Source: Paraburkholderia polaris
Lineage (GTDB): Bacteria; Pseudomonadota; Gammaproteobacteria; Burkholderiales; Burkholderiaceae
Assembly (NCBI RefSeq): GCF_012927345.1
Contig: NZ_JABBGJ010000060.1
Coordinates: forward strand, 1 to 49,214
DNA length: 49,214 nucleotides
Direction of reading: 5' to 3'
Position 1 is the stretch's first letter, and each line of letters opens with the position of its first letter. Below, piece by piece: positions 26,356 through 35,248 of this stretch. The notes beneath the pieces were generated by a model that was not told the origin of the DNA, ran no database searches, and was given only the letters and a program-made list of their open reading frames with translations. A program made the translations under genes and the position numbers.

Positions 26356-26787
26356 ATGGGAATGAACGTATCTTCAGGCGGCGGTAGCGCTGAACCGGAT
26401 GTGATGGTCGATATCAACACCACGCCACTGATCGACGTGATGCTGGTGTTGCTGATCATGTTGATCATCACGATTCCGATCCAGACGCATGCCATCAAGA
26501 TGAACTTGCCGGTCGGCAATCCGCCGCCGCCGATCACGCAGCCGGAGGTGGTGCAGATCGATATCGACTTCGACGGCACCACGACCTGGAACGGCCAGCC
26601 GGTGCCGGACCGGGCGGCGCTCGAATCCAGGCTTGCCCAGGTGGCGGCGGAGCCGGTTCAGGCGGAGATCCATCTGCGGCCTAACAAGCTGGTGCCGTAC
26701 AAGGATGTCGCAGCAGTGATGGCATCCGCGCAACGACTGGGCGCGACGAAAATCGGCCTGATCGGCAACGAGCAGTACATGCAATAG
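26356..26787 (+). CDS. exbD: ExbD biopolymer transporter (second copy)
   Basis: A 143-residue ExbD paralogue with the membrane helix TTPLIDVMLVLLIMLIITIP containing the conserved aspartate, then a periplasmic domain (NLPVGNPPPPITQPEVVQID). It is clearly related to, but diverged from, the first copy, so it probably has its own partner receptor or modifies motor output. The start is the ATG at 26356, five bases after a perfect AGGAGG that closes the hairpin repeat cluster. A TPR protein follows after 9 bp. Confidence 0.93.
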   Translation: MGMNVSSGGGSAEPDVMVDINTTPLIDVMLVLLIMLIITIPIQTHAIKMNLPVGNPPPPITQPEVVQIDIDFDGTTTWNGQPVPDRAALESRLAQVAAEPVQAEIHLRPNKLVPYKDVAAVMASAQRLGATKIGLIGNEQYMQ

Positions 26788-26796
26788 GGAAGTGCA

Positions 26797-28002
26797 ATGC
26801 TAACGATCCATCAACGGTTCAAGCGCGCCGTCATTGCGGCCGCTATCGGAGGGCTGTCCGCGCTCGTCGTGCTGCCGGTCACGTCTCAAGCTGCGGACAC
26901 GTTGCGGCCGGATGTGGCGAAGCCGCTGAACGCCGCGCAGGATCTGTATCGCGCGCACAAGTACAAGGATGCGCTGACGAAGATCGATCAGGCCGACGCC
27001 GTGCCGGGCAAAACGCCCTATGAAAGCTACATGGTTCAGGAGATGCGCGGCGCCGCGGCGGTAGCGGCCGGTGAATCCGGTGTGGCCGCCCAGGCCTACG
27101 AAACCTTGCTGAGTTCAGGACGCCTGACCGGTGCTGACGAGCAACGCACTACCGCGGCGCTCGCAGGCATCTACTTTCAGGAGAAAAACTATGCACAGGC
27201 TGCAAAGGTCGCGCAGCGCTATCTGAAGGCAGGCGGAAGCGATCCCGACATGCGCACTTTGCTTGTGCAGTCTTACTACCTGTCAAACGATTGCGGCAAT
27301 GTGGTGAGCCTGCTCAAGCCAGGTGTCGATGCGCAAGTGCGCGCCGGTCACGCACCCGACGAGTCGCAACTGCAATTGCTCGGCACGTGCGCGCAACGCG
27401 TGAAAGATGACGGGACGTACCGCAGCACGCTCGAAAAGCTGGTTGCCTATCATCCGAAGCAGTCGTACTGGGACGATCTGTTCAACGCGATTCGCAGCAA
27501 GCCTGGCTATTCGTCAGCGCTCGACATCGACACCTACCGCCTGCGCCGCGCGACCGGCTCGCTCAGCACCGCCGACGACTACATGGAGATGACGCAACTC
27601 GCGATCGTGGCCGGCACGACAGCCGAAGGCAAACAGGTCATCGATCAAGGCTTTGCATCAGGCGTTCTGGGCCACGATGCGCAAGCAGATCGCGAGAAGC
27701 GCCTGCAGGCGCTCGCCGCGAAACGGGCTCAAGCGCCGGCCGATCCCGCGAACCCCGTTGCGCCGGTCGATATCGGCTTCAACCAGGTCTTCGCCGGTCA
27801 GGCCAAGCAAGGTCTTACGGCAATGGACGCTGCGATCGCGAAGGGCGGAATCGATCACCCGGACCAGGCGCAACTGCATCTCGGCGAGGCGTACTACATG
27901 GCGGGCGATAAAACGCGTGCAGTGCAAACCTTTCGCGCGGTGAAGGGTACTGACGGTTCGGCCGACCTCGCCCGTTTGTGGGTGCTGGTGGCGTCGAAGT
28001 AA
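26797..28002 (+). CDS. Secreted TPR-like protein of the tonB operon
   Basis: A 401-residue protein with a signal peptide (1 to about 33, ending SQAAD), then helical TPR-like repeats: NAAQDLYRAHKYKDALTKID, EAYYMAGDKTRAVQTF near the end, and AALAGIYFQEKNYAQAAKVA in between. It is expected to be periplasmic, possibly bridging TonB or its receptor. Its position nine bases after exbD2 shows that it belongs to the operon. No enzymatic motif is seen. Comparable TPR genes accompany TonB systems in other bacteria, but a defined role is not established. Confidence 0.8.
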   Translation: MLTIHQRFKRAVIAAAIGGLSALVVLPVTSQAADTLRPDVAKPLNAAQDLYRAHKYKDALTKIDQADAVPGKTPYESYMVQEMRGAAAVAAGESGVAAQAYETLLSSGRLTGADEQRTTAALAGIYFQEKNYAQAAKVAQRYLKAGGSDPDMRTLLVQSYYLSNDCGNVVSLLKPGVDAQVRAGHAPDESQLQLLGTCAQRVKDDGTYRSTLEKLVAYHPKQSYWDDLFNAIRSKPGYSSALDIDTYRLRRATGSLSTADDYMEMTQLAIVAGTTAEGKQVIDQGFASGVLGHDAQADREKRLQALAAKRAQAPADPANPVAPVDIGFNQVFAGQAKQGLTAMDAAIAKGGIDHPDQAQLHLGEAYYMAGDKTRAVQTFRAVKGTDGSADLARLWVLVASK

Positions 28003-28257
28003 CGGCATCCTGTTTCCGATATGTCCCATCTTGCGAAGTGCCGCCGCGGTACCCATGCATCGAGCCGGGCGGCACATTCTCGCCTGGTGGAACGCCGGCC
28101 TTCGCCAATAGACGGGGGTGGTTGCGTGCTCAACCATCGCCCGGCTGGCGGCAAGTGCGAGAGTGTCCCGACGATCGCATTGGTTGGGCCACCCATTGCG
28201 GCAACTAACCGGGCATATGGCACATGTCTTAGGGAGGATGTTGCATTCAATAAAACA
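28003..28257. other. Intergenic region before the XRE-cupin gene
   Basis: About 255 bp with no supported gene. The second half becomes AT-rich toward the operator at 28258. No terminator of standard form is seen after the TPR gene. Confidence 0.4.
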
Positions 28258-28278
28258 TAGTTTGGTTTTATCAAACTA
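28258..28278 (+). promoter_or_regulatory. Operator-like inverted repeat before the XRE-cupin gene
   Basis: A perfect 7-bp inverted repeat, TAGTTTG and CAAACTA, around the spacer GTTTTAT lies about 30 bp before the XRE-cupin start and just upstream of a TTGACT hexamer (28282-28287). This is the expected place for autoregulation by the helix-turn-helix protein that follows. Binding is inferred from position and symmetry. Confidence 0.5.
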
Positions 28279-28305
28279 ATTTTGACTACGGGATTCTGTC
28301 TTGCT

Positions 28306-28881
28306 ATGGTTTTGCCACTCGATAACAAGGCACAGGTCGCAGTTTCGATAGGAAGCAAAATTCGCGCGCTTCGCCAACGGCTGAAGCGCACGCTGGATGA
28401 AGTGGCAACCACTGCAGGCATTTCCAAGCCGTTTTTGTCGCAGGTGGAACGAGGTCATGCAACGCCTTCGATTACATCGCTAGTTGGCATTGCGCGAGCT
28501 TTAGGTGTGACGGTGCAGTACTTCGTCGACACGCCAACTGAAGACAAGTCGGTACGCAGGGGGAGTGAGCTGAAGTACTTCGGGTTCGACGGAACCGCGA
28601 ATCTTTTTGGACGACTGACGAATCTGTCGGTCGGCAGCAAGCTGGAAGTGATTCTCGTCAAAATGCCGGTGGGACAGAATCCATCGGAAGTCACGACGCA
28701 TGCAGGGGAAGAGTTCTTATACGTGATGAGCGGCCAGATATCGCTCACGTTAGAAGGTACGACATTCGTATTGCAGGCTGGTGACACTGCGCATTATGAG
28801 TCCACCGTACCGCACGCCTGGTGCAATACCGCCCGAGAAGAAGCGGTGGTCGTGTGGGTGGGCACGCCAAGATTGTTTTAG
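28306..28881 (+). CDS. XRE-family regulator with cupin sensor domain
   Basis: A 191-residue transcription factor with an N-terminal XRE helix-turn-helix (about 15-70: IGSKIRALRQRLKRTLDEVA, then SKPFLSQVERGHATPSITSL) and a C-terminal cupin (about 115-185: GEEFLYVMSGQISLTLEGTT, then DTAHYESTVPHAWCN). The cupin keeps the histidines and Glu that often bind metal (THAGEEFLYV, VPHAW). This is the PuuR/SutR-like architecture, in which the cupin senses a small metabolite such as an amine or amino acid derivative. No strong ribosome site is seen before the ATG at 28306. It lies between the tonB operon and the TonB-dependent receptor and is the best candidate regulator of either. Confidence 0.9.
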   Translation: MVLPLDNKAQVAVSIGSKIRALRQRLKRTLDEVATTAGISKPFLSQVERGHATPSITSLVGIARALGVTVQYFVDTPTEDKSVRRGSELKYFGFDGTANLFGRLTNLSVGSKLEVILVKMPVGQNPSEVTTHAGEEFLYVMSGQISLTLEGTTFVLQAGDTAHYESTVPHAWCNTAREEAVVVWVGTPRLF

Positions 28882-29264
28882 GTGTCTTTGCTCGGTGCAT
28901 TCGCTGAAATAACTCGCTCAGTATCTGTAAGCATTACTTAAGGTGCAGTTCGGAATTGATCTGGTTGGGAGTGCATTGCCCCGATAACCAGAGTCCAAGG
29001 TAGTAGAAGTGAAAACAATTAGAAAGCGCTGCGCATTTCGTTTGTAATAAATAAGTAGTCCGATATTGATGTATCTGAAGTGTCTCGTCCTCCTGTTTGT
29101 ATTTGCAATCCGGTGCGCTGTTGACCGGTTTGCGAGGCATTAGGAGGGCGGGTCAGCTTTAACGGAGCGCGGCGCACGATCGCCGTATATCGAGTGGGGA
29201 GGTTCACAAGACCTCTCTTCACACACACAGCTGTGGCCTTAATTGACGAGCGGGAAGGGGAAAA
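28882..29264. other. Leader region of the TonB-dependent receptor gene
   Basis: About 380 bp with no supported gene, AT-rich around 28980-29110. TTGACC near 29120 and a short inverted repeat GAGGT-N7-ACCTC at 29199-29215 are visible, but no convincing promoter pair. GGGAAGGGG precedes the receptor start at normal spacing. The TAGTTTG operator of the XRE-cupin gene is not repeated here. Confidence 0.4.
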
Positions 29265-32006
29265 ATGAAACAAAGGGCATTGGCGCTGGCCGTCAAACGA
29301 ATAATCTGGGCTGAACTGGCATTGTCGGCCGCAATCGCCGTACCGGCGTTTGCGCAAAGCCAGCCGGCCGCCACCGGAGCCGCGGCAGGCGCGACGACAA
29401 CGGAAAGCGCGCCGGCAGCGGCAGCTCCGGCATCGGGCACTGCCGCAACACCGTCCGCGGACAACAACGCCGCGACACCGGCAGGCAAAGGCGTCCAGCA
29501 ACTGAAGAAATTTGAAGTGACCGGCTCACTGATCCGCAGTTCGGACAAGGTCGGCTTCAACCAGGTTCAGACGGTTACGCAGAAAGACATTCAGAATAGC
29601 GGCGCCACGACTGTCGCCGATTTTCTGCGCGATACCTCCGCCAACTCGGCTAATAGCTGGAGCGAAGGCCAGTCCGGCAACTTTGCCGCAGGCGCTGCGG
29701 GTATCGCCCTGCGTGGCCTCAGCGAAAAATACACGCTTGTGCTGGTGGATGGACAGCGCGTTGCGCCGTTCGCGTTCTTCTCGAACAGCGTCGACTCCTT
29801 CTTCGACCTGAACACGCTGCCGTTGAACTCCATCGACCGCATCGAAATCGTGAAGACCGGCGCCGTGTCGCAATACGGTTCGGACGCTATCGCAGGCGTG
29901 GTCAACATCATCACGAAGCACGACTTCCAGGGGTTGCAACTCGACGGCAGCTACGGTAGCGCGATCAATGGCGGCGGCGGTGCCGGCACGACCAAATTTG
30001 GCGTGCTTGGCGGCTTCGGCGATCTCAACTCCGATCGCTTCAATGTGACGGCTGCGGCGAGCTACTACAAGTCGAACGGCTTCACGCTTGCAGACCGCGA
30101 CTCGACGCGCAATCAGGATTTCACCAATCAACCCGGCGGCCTTTCGTTGCTCGCGCCATCGTACTGGAGCATGCCCGGCGGCGGTGTGCAGGCGTTGAAC
30201 AATTGTCCGTTCGGCGGCTCGGTCCGCCCTGCAGCCACCAACTCGCTGACGGCGGGATCGGCAGGCACGGTCTGCGGCTTCAACACCGCAGAAGGCATGT
30301 CCATTGCGCCGCTGACGGAGCGCGAGAACGCGAAGCTTCACGCTGACTTCAAGATCAGCGATACGACGACCGCGTTCGGCGACTTCCTGATCAGCAGCAA
30401 TACGACCACCACAAACGATGGTCTATGGAACAACGTTGTCGGCAATCCGCAGGTCCCCACGCTCGTGTGGAACCCGCAGACGAAGCTGCTGTCCCCGTTC
30501 AACACGTCGGTGCCAGCGAGCAACCCATACAACCCGTTCGGCGCGGCCACGCCACTTACGTATGCTTTCCCGAACACGGTAGCGGAAAAGACTTATGCCA
30601 CATACTGGCGCGCCTCCACAGGCGTCAAAGGCTCGTTTGACCTGCCGAACGGTGAATGGGATTGGGCGACGTCGGTCAGCCACTCGCAAAGCACGGTCGC
30701 GAACACCTACACGAACCAGCTGAACACCGCCGCACTGACCAACATTTATCAAAACGGCACGCTGAATTTCGCCAATCCGTCGGCTACGCCCAATGCGTTC
30801 AACGGGCTGTACATGGATGCGGACAACCTGGGCATCTCGAAGCTCGATACCGTTGACGCGACGTTATCGACGCCGGAGTTGTTCCACCTGCCGGCGGGCG
30901 ACGTAGGTCTCGGGTTCGGTGCGCAGTTTACGCACCAGAGCGAAGTGCTCAACCCGGGTGGGGCATACGAAAATGGTCTCGTCACCAATCCGAATCTCCA
31001 GACGGTGAACGGCCAGCGCAACGTGGCGGCTGTGTATTACCAGGTGGACATTCCGATTGTGCGCAACCTCACGTTCAGCCAGTCGGGTCGTTACGACCAC
31101 TACAGCGATGTGGGCGGTGCGTTCTCGCCGCGCTTCGCGCTGCGCTATCAGCCGGTTCAGGCGCTTACGATGTATACCTCGTACGACCGCGGCTTCCGTG
31201 CGCCGACGTTCGTTGAGGACAGCAAGTCGCAGACGCTGGGTATCCAGGTGGACCAGAACACCGGCCTGAACTACACCTCGATCACCGAGGGTAATCCGAA
31301 CCTGGCGCCGGAGCACACACGTAACCTGAACATCGGTTTCCAGCTGTCACCGACCCGCACAACCGATGTCGGCTTTGACTGGTACAAAATTCGCGTCGAT
31401 AACGTGATCGGCCAAGGCGCGCCGTCGTCGGTCGTCACCGACCCGGCCACGGGCGACGTGCTCTACAAGGTCATTCCGTACCAGAACCTCGGCTACCTCG
31501 ACACGAACGGCTTCGAAGGCACGTTCCGTCAGGCGCTGCCGACGACGACGGCCGGGACGTTCACCTTGTCGGGTGACTGGGCTTACGTGAACAGCTTCAA
31601 GCTCGGCTCCCCGGGCATAGCGCCAGTGAACGGCGCGGGTAACGACTACACTCTCACGCAACCGTTCGGCGGCAGCTTCCCGCGCTGGAAAGGCAACACG
31701 ACCCTGGACTGGACGTACCACAAGTTCGACGCAGCGTTGACGTGGCAGTTCACCGGTCCGTACGCGCAGAATCTGAATCCCTCCGGGCCGAACAAGGTGG
31801 GATCGTACAGCCAGTTCAACCTGATGATGACGTACACGGGCTTCAAGCACTGGACGATTTACGGCGGTATCGACAACATCTTCAACCGTACGCCGCCGTA
31901 CGATCCGATCTTTGCGAATGGCACGTTGGATCAGAATGGTTACGACCAGTCGATCTACACGTACATTGGCCGTTTCGCGCAGATCGGCGCAACATATAAG
32001 TTCTGA
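29265..32006 (+). CDS. TonB-dependent outer-membrane receptor
   Basis: A 913-residue beta-barrel receptor. A signal peptide (1 to about 30, ending AFAQS) is followed by an unusual Ala/Thr/Pro-rich stretch (about 31-80) before the plug. The plug is clear: TVTQKDIQNSGATTVADFLR, then GIALRGLSEKYTLVLVDGQR and VSQYGSDAIAGVVNIIT. The barrel ends in IGRFAQIGATYKF with the terminal Phe used by BAM. The low-complexity linker before the plug may carry the TonB-binding segment. It resembles the large receptors of Xanthomonas/Caulobacter type rather than catecholate siderophore receptors, so a peptide or oligosaccharide cargo is possible; this is inference. Its neighbours, tonB-exb upstream and a peptide ABC importer downstream, favour peptide. 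Confidence 0.92.
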   Translation: MKQRALALAVKRIIWAELALSAAIAVPAFAQSQPAATGAAAGATTTESAPAAAAPASGTAATPSADNNAATPAGKGVQQLKKFEVTGSLIRSSDKVGFNQVQTVTQKDIQNSGATTVADFLRDTSANSANSWSEGQSGNFAAGAAGIALRGLSEKYTLVLVDGQRVAPFAFFSNSVDSFFDLNTLPLNSIDRIEIVKTGAVSQYGSDAIAGVVNIITKHDFQGLQLDGSYGSAINGGGGAGTTKFGVLGGFGDLNSDRFNVTAAASYYKSNGFTLADRDSTRNQDFTNQPGGLSLLAPSYWSMPGGGVQALNNCPFGGSVRPAATNSLTAGSAGTVCGFNTAEGMSIAPLTERENAKLHADFKISDTTTAFGDFLISSNTTTTNDGLWNNVVGNPQVPTLVWNPQTKLLSPFNTSVPASNPYNPFGAATPLTYAFPNTVAEKTYATYWRASTGVKGSFDLPNGEWDWATSVSHSQSTVANTYTNQLNTAALTNIYQNGTLNFANPSATPNAFNGLYMDADNLGISKLDTVDATLSTPELFHLPAGDVGLGFGAQFTHQSEVLNPGGAYENGLVTNPNLQTVNGQRNVAAVYYQVDIPIVRNLTFSQSGRYDHYSDVGGAFSPRFALRYQPVQALTMYTSYDRGFRAPTFVEDSKSQTLGIQVDQNTGLNYTSITEGNPNLAPEHTRNLNIGFQLSPTRTTDVGFDWYKIRVDNVIGQGAPSSVVTDPATGDVLYKVIPYQNLGYLDTNGFEGTFRQALPTTTAGTFTLSGDWAYVNSFKLGSPGIAPVNGAGNDYTLTQPFGGSFPRWKGNTTLDWTYHKFDAALTWQFTGPYAQNLNPSGPNKVGSYSQFNLMMTYTGFKHWTIYGGIDNIFNRTPPYDPIFANGTLDQNGYDQSIYTYIGRFAQIGATYKF

Positions 32007-32032
32007 TGTTCCGGCAGTTGATCTGATGGAAG

Positions 32033-32072
32033 CACCGCTCCGGTTCCGTTCGTGCAAGGAGCCGGAGCGGTG
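32033..32072 (+). terminator. Long hairpin terminator after the receptor gene
   Basis: A 15-bp stem (one G:U pair), CACCGCTCCGGTTCC with GGAGCCGGAGCGGTG, has a 10-base loop and begins 27 bases after the receptor stop. It should end most receptor transcripts and separates that gene from the Yej operon. Confidence 0.8.
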
Positions 32073-32219
32073 TGCTTTAAGCGGCGACTCATCGTATGGC
32101 GGCGCAGGCTGCCTGTCGCTGCAATGGGCCAGCGTGCGCCGGTAAAGCCAACAGGCTGTACTGCGTGCCGCAGGACGAATCGCGCGCAGGTCACGAACCG
32201 GTGCGCACTGTATGGGCTG

Positions 32220-34187
32220 ATGAAAAGAATGATGAATTCCGGACTGCTGCGCCTGCACGACGCGATGGGATGTTTGCTCGGCGCGGTGCGCCGCGCCGCG
32301 AGCATCGGGTTCGCCGTTGCCGCTGCGCCTGGCCTATTAGCGGTATGCGGAGCGATCCCGATGGCGGTAGAGGCGAAGCCATCGATTTCACAATACGATC
32401 AACCGAAATACCCCGCCGATTTCACGCACTTCGACTATGCGAATCCCGACGCGCCCACTGACGGCTCGCTCAGTTTTGAAAACTATAGCGAACTGCAGAC
32501 TTACGATTCACTGAATCCGTTTCTGGTGCGTGGCGCGCCCGCGCCCGACGTCCTCAATCTGATGTTCGATACGCTGATGCAGCGTAGCTGGGACGAGCTG
32601 GCCTCCGAATATCCGCTCATCGCCGACGATGTCGACGTCGCGCCGGATCTGACGTCGGCGACGTTCCATATCAATCCCGCCGCACGCTTTTCGAACGGCG
32701 ATCCGATCACTGCCGCCGACGTCAAATATTCGTACGATACGCTGACGAGTCCGCAGGCATCGCCGCTTTTCAACGCACAGTTCTCGATCATCAAAAGCGC
32801 AACCGTGATCGACAAGAGCACGATCCGCTTCGATTTCAAGCATCCCGAACGCGATGCGCCGCTGATCGCAGGCGACCTGCCGATCTTTTCGCCGAAGTGG
32901 GGGATGCAGCCCAACGGCAAGCGTCTGCCATTCGATCAGATCTCTTCCACGCCACCGATCAGCAGCGGCGCCTATCTGATCGAGGGCCGCAAAAACGACA
33001 AGCAGATTACGTATCGCCGCAACCCTGATTACTGGGCGGCGAATCTGCCGTCGCGACGCGGCATGTTCCGTTTCGAGCGCATCACCTTCAATCTGTACCG
33101 CGACCATTACACGCAACTCGAAGCCTTCAAGGCGGGCGACGCGGACGTTATCGTCGAATACAGCGCAACGCAGTGGGCGCGCAAATATGTCGGCAAGAAC
33201 TTCGACAACGGTCTACTTAAGAAGGGCGAATTCGCCGACGGTCCCGCGCAGATGCAGGGCATGCTCATGAACATGCGCAAGCCGATGTTCCAGGACCCAC
33301 GCGTGCGCCATGCCTTGACGCTGGCATTCGACTACGACTGGATGAACCGGATGATGTTCTATGGCCAATACCGGCGCACCAGCAGCTATTTCGAAGCGAG
33401 TCCGTTCGGCGCGACCGGCCTGCCGGGCCAGAAGGAGCTGGCGCTGCTCGAACCGCTGCGCGGCAGCGTACCGCCCGAAGTGTTCGGTCCGATGCTCAAG
33501 CAACCCGACACGATCCCACCGAATTCCTTGCGCGGTAATTTGCGCGTCGCGCGCGATCTGCTGGCGCAAGCCGGGTGGCACTATCGCGACGGTGCGTTGC
33601 GCGACGCCAGCGGTACGCCGATGACGATCGAGATCATGGACGATCAGCCCGGCATGGATCGTCTGATCCTGCCGTATATGCAGGCGCTCGACATGCTCGG
33701 CATTCAGGCTCATATGCGCGAAATCGATAGCGCGTTGTACGAGAAGCGTCTGGATAACTTCGAGTACGATATGACCACCTTTATCTATCCGCCGGTCACG
33801 ATTCCCGGCGCCGAACTGACGCGCCGCTTCGGCAGTGCCGCCGCCTCCGAAGTCGGCTCCGAGAACTATACGGGCATCCGATCGAAGGCGGTCGACTCGC
33901 TGATTCACTCCGCGCTTTCCGCCACCAATCTCGACGATCTGGAAGCCGCGACCCGTGCGCTGGATCGCGTGTTGATCTATTCGTTCTACCTGGTGCCGGA
34001 GTACTACGCACCGGGCGCGCGCATCGGCTACAAGACCACGCTCGGCTTCCCGAAAATCGTGCCCGCGTCGTATCAATACGAAGACTGGGTCATCGACTAC
34101 TGGTACGCGAAAGCACCAGGCGCACAAGCCGCTCAAACCACCCAGGCGGCGCAGTCCGCTGGCTCAACCACGGCTCTTGCCCACTGA
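32220..34187 (+). CDS. yejA: Peptide ABC transporter, periplasmic binding protein YejA
   Basis: Extracellular solute-binding protein (SBP family 5) of the YejABEF peptide importer, which in E. coli takes up microcin C. The 655-residue protein has a signal region near residues 20-52 and then the YejA hallmark HFDYANPDAPTDGSLSFENY. Further blocks are YDSLNPFLVRGAPAPDVLNL, ADVKYSYDTLTS and the late PEYYAPGARIGYKTTLGFP. It is a little longer than E. coli YejA (604). The start is uncertain: ATG codons at 32220, 32229 and 32232 all lie near a weak AAAGA site. Followed by yejB after 8 bp. Family YejA-type, not OppA, because of the neighbours and the ending YQYEDWVIDYWYAK. Confidence 0.92.
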   Translation: MKRMMNSGLLRLHDAMGCLLGAVRRAASIGFAVAAAPGLLAVCGAIPMAVEAKPSISQYDQPKYPADFTHFDYANPDAPTDGSLSFENYSELQTYDSLNPFLVRGAPAPDVLNLMFDTLMQRSWDELASEYPLIADDVDVAPDLTSATFHINPAARFSNGDPITAADVKYSYDTLTSPQASPLFNAQFSIIKSATVIDKSTIRFDFKHPERDAPLIAGDLPIFSPKWGMQPNGKRLPFDQISSTPPISSGAYLIEGRKNDKQITYRRNPDYWAANLPSRRGMFRFERITFNLYRDHYTQLEAFKAGDADVIVEYSATQWARKYVGKNFDNGLLKKGEFADGPAQMQGMLMNMRKPMFQDPRVRHALTLAFDYDWMNRMMFYGQYRRTSSYFEASPFGATGLPGQKELALLEPLRGSVPPEVFGPMLKQPDTIPPNSLRGNLRVARDLLAQAGWHYRDGALRDASGTPMTIEIMDDQPGMDRLILPYMQALDMLGIQAHMREIDSALYEKRLDNFEYDMTTFIYPPVTIPGAELTRRFGSAAASEVGSENYTGIRSKAVDSLIHSALSATNLDDLEAATRALDRVLIYSFYLVPEYYAPGARIGYKTTLGFPKIVPASYQYEDWVIDYWYAKAPGAQAAQTTQAAQSAGSTTALAH

Positions 34188-34195
34188 GGAACAGC

Positions 34196-35248
34196 ATGCT
34201 TGCCTACATTCTCAGACGATTGCTGTTGATGGTGCCGACGCTGCTCGGCGTGGTCACACTGACCTTTGTCGTCACGCAGTTCGTGCCGGGTGGGCCGGTC
34301 GAACAGGTGATGACGCAACTCCGCCACGGCGCTGGCCGTGGCGGAGAGGCGGGGTCGGGGGGCGGAGGCTATCACGGCAGCCAGGGTGTCGATCCGCAGC
34401 AACTGGAGCAGATCAAGAAACAGTTCGGCTTCGACAAACCACCGCTCGAACGCTACGTTCTGATGCTCAAGCGTTATGCGACCTTCGATCTCGGCCAGTC
34501 CTACTATCAGCACGACAGCGTGTGGGACGTCATCAAATCGAAGCTGCCGGTGTCAATCACGCTTGGCTTATGGACGGTGATGCTCACGTATCTGATATCG
34601 GTGCCGTTGGGCATCGCGAAAGCGGTGCGCAACGGCTCGCGCTTCGATACCGTCACCAGTGTGCTGGTGCTCGCCGGCTATGCGATTCCTGGTTTCGTGC
34701 TGGGCGTGTTGTTGCTGATGCTGTTCGGCGGCGGCACGTTCTGGCAGGTGTTTCCGATGCGCGGCCTGACCTCGGACAACTTCAACGATCTCAGCATGTT
34801 CGGCAAGCTGCTCGACTATTTGTGGCACATCGTGCTGCCGGTCACCGCTTCGGTAGTGGGCAACTTCGCGATCGTCACGATCCTGACCAAGAACACCTTC
34901 CTCGAGGAGATTGGACGTCAATACGTATTGACCGCACGCGCCAAGGGCGCGCCGGAGCGCGACGTGCTGTGGAAACACGTGCTTCGCAATGCCGCGATTC
35001 CGTTGTTGACCGGTTTGCCGGCGGCCTTCGTCGGCGCCTTTCTAAACGGCAATCTGCTGATCGAAACCCTGTTCTCGCTCGACGGCATGGGTCAACTTTC
35101 GTATGACTCGGTGATTCGCCGTGACTATCCGGTCGTGCTCGGCTCGCTGTTTCTGTTCACGCTGATCGCCCTCGTAACCAAACTCATTGCTGACGTCTGC
35201 TATGTCCTCGTCGACCCCCGCATCCAATTCAACCGGCTGGACCGCTGA
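34196..35248 (+). CDS. yejB: Peptide ABC transporter permease YejB
   Basis: A 350-residue inner-membrane permease of the DppB/OppB family. It begins MLAYILRRLLLMVPTLLGVV, carries the YejB-specific insert with a Gly-rich stretch after FVPGGPVEQVMTQLR (about residues 30-60), and has the EAA-like coupling loop EIGRQYVLTARAKGAPERDV. It ends KLIADVCYVLVDPRIQFNR. It forms the channel with YejE. The stop of yejB lies inside yejE (47-bp overlap), so the two are tightly coupled. Confidence 0.95.
   Translation: MLAYILRRLLLMVPTLLGVVTLTFVVTQFVPGGPVEQVMTQLRHGAGRGGEAGSGGGGYHGSQGVDPQQLEQIKKQFGFDKPPLERYVLMLKRYATFDLGQSYYQHDSVWDVIKSKLPVSITLGLWTVMLTYLISVPLGIAKAVRNGSRFDTVTSVLVLAGYAIPGFVLGVLLLMLFGGGTFWQVFPMRGLTSDNFNDLSMFGKLLDYLWHIVLPVTASVVGNFAIVTILTKNTFLEEIGRQYVLTARAKGAPERDVLWKHVLRNAAIPLLTGLPAAFVGAFLNGNLLIETLFSLDGMGQLSYDSVIRRDYPVVLGSLFLFTLIALVTKLIADVCYVLVDPRIQFNRLDR

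Noticed and set aside
28282..28310. TTGACT-N17-TATGGT promoter for the XRE-cupin gene
   Set aside because: The -10 would overlap the ATG at 28306, and no good later start codon exists in the frame. Either the promoter is elsewhere or the transcript is leaderless, so it is not listed as a feature.
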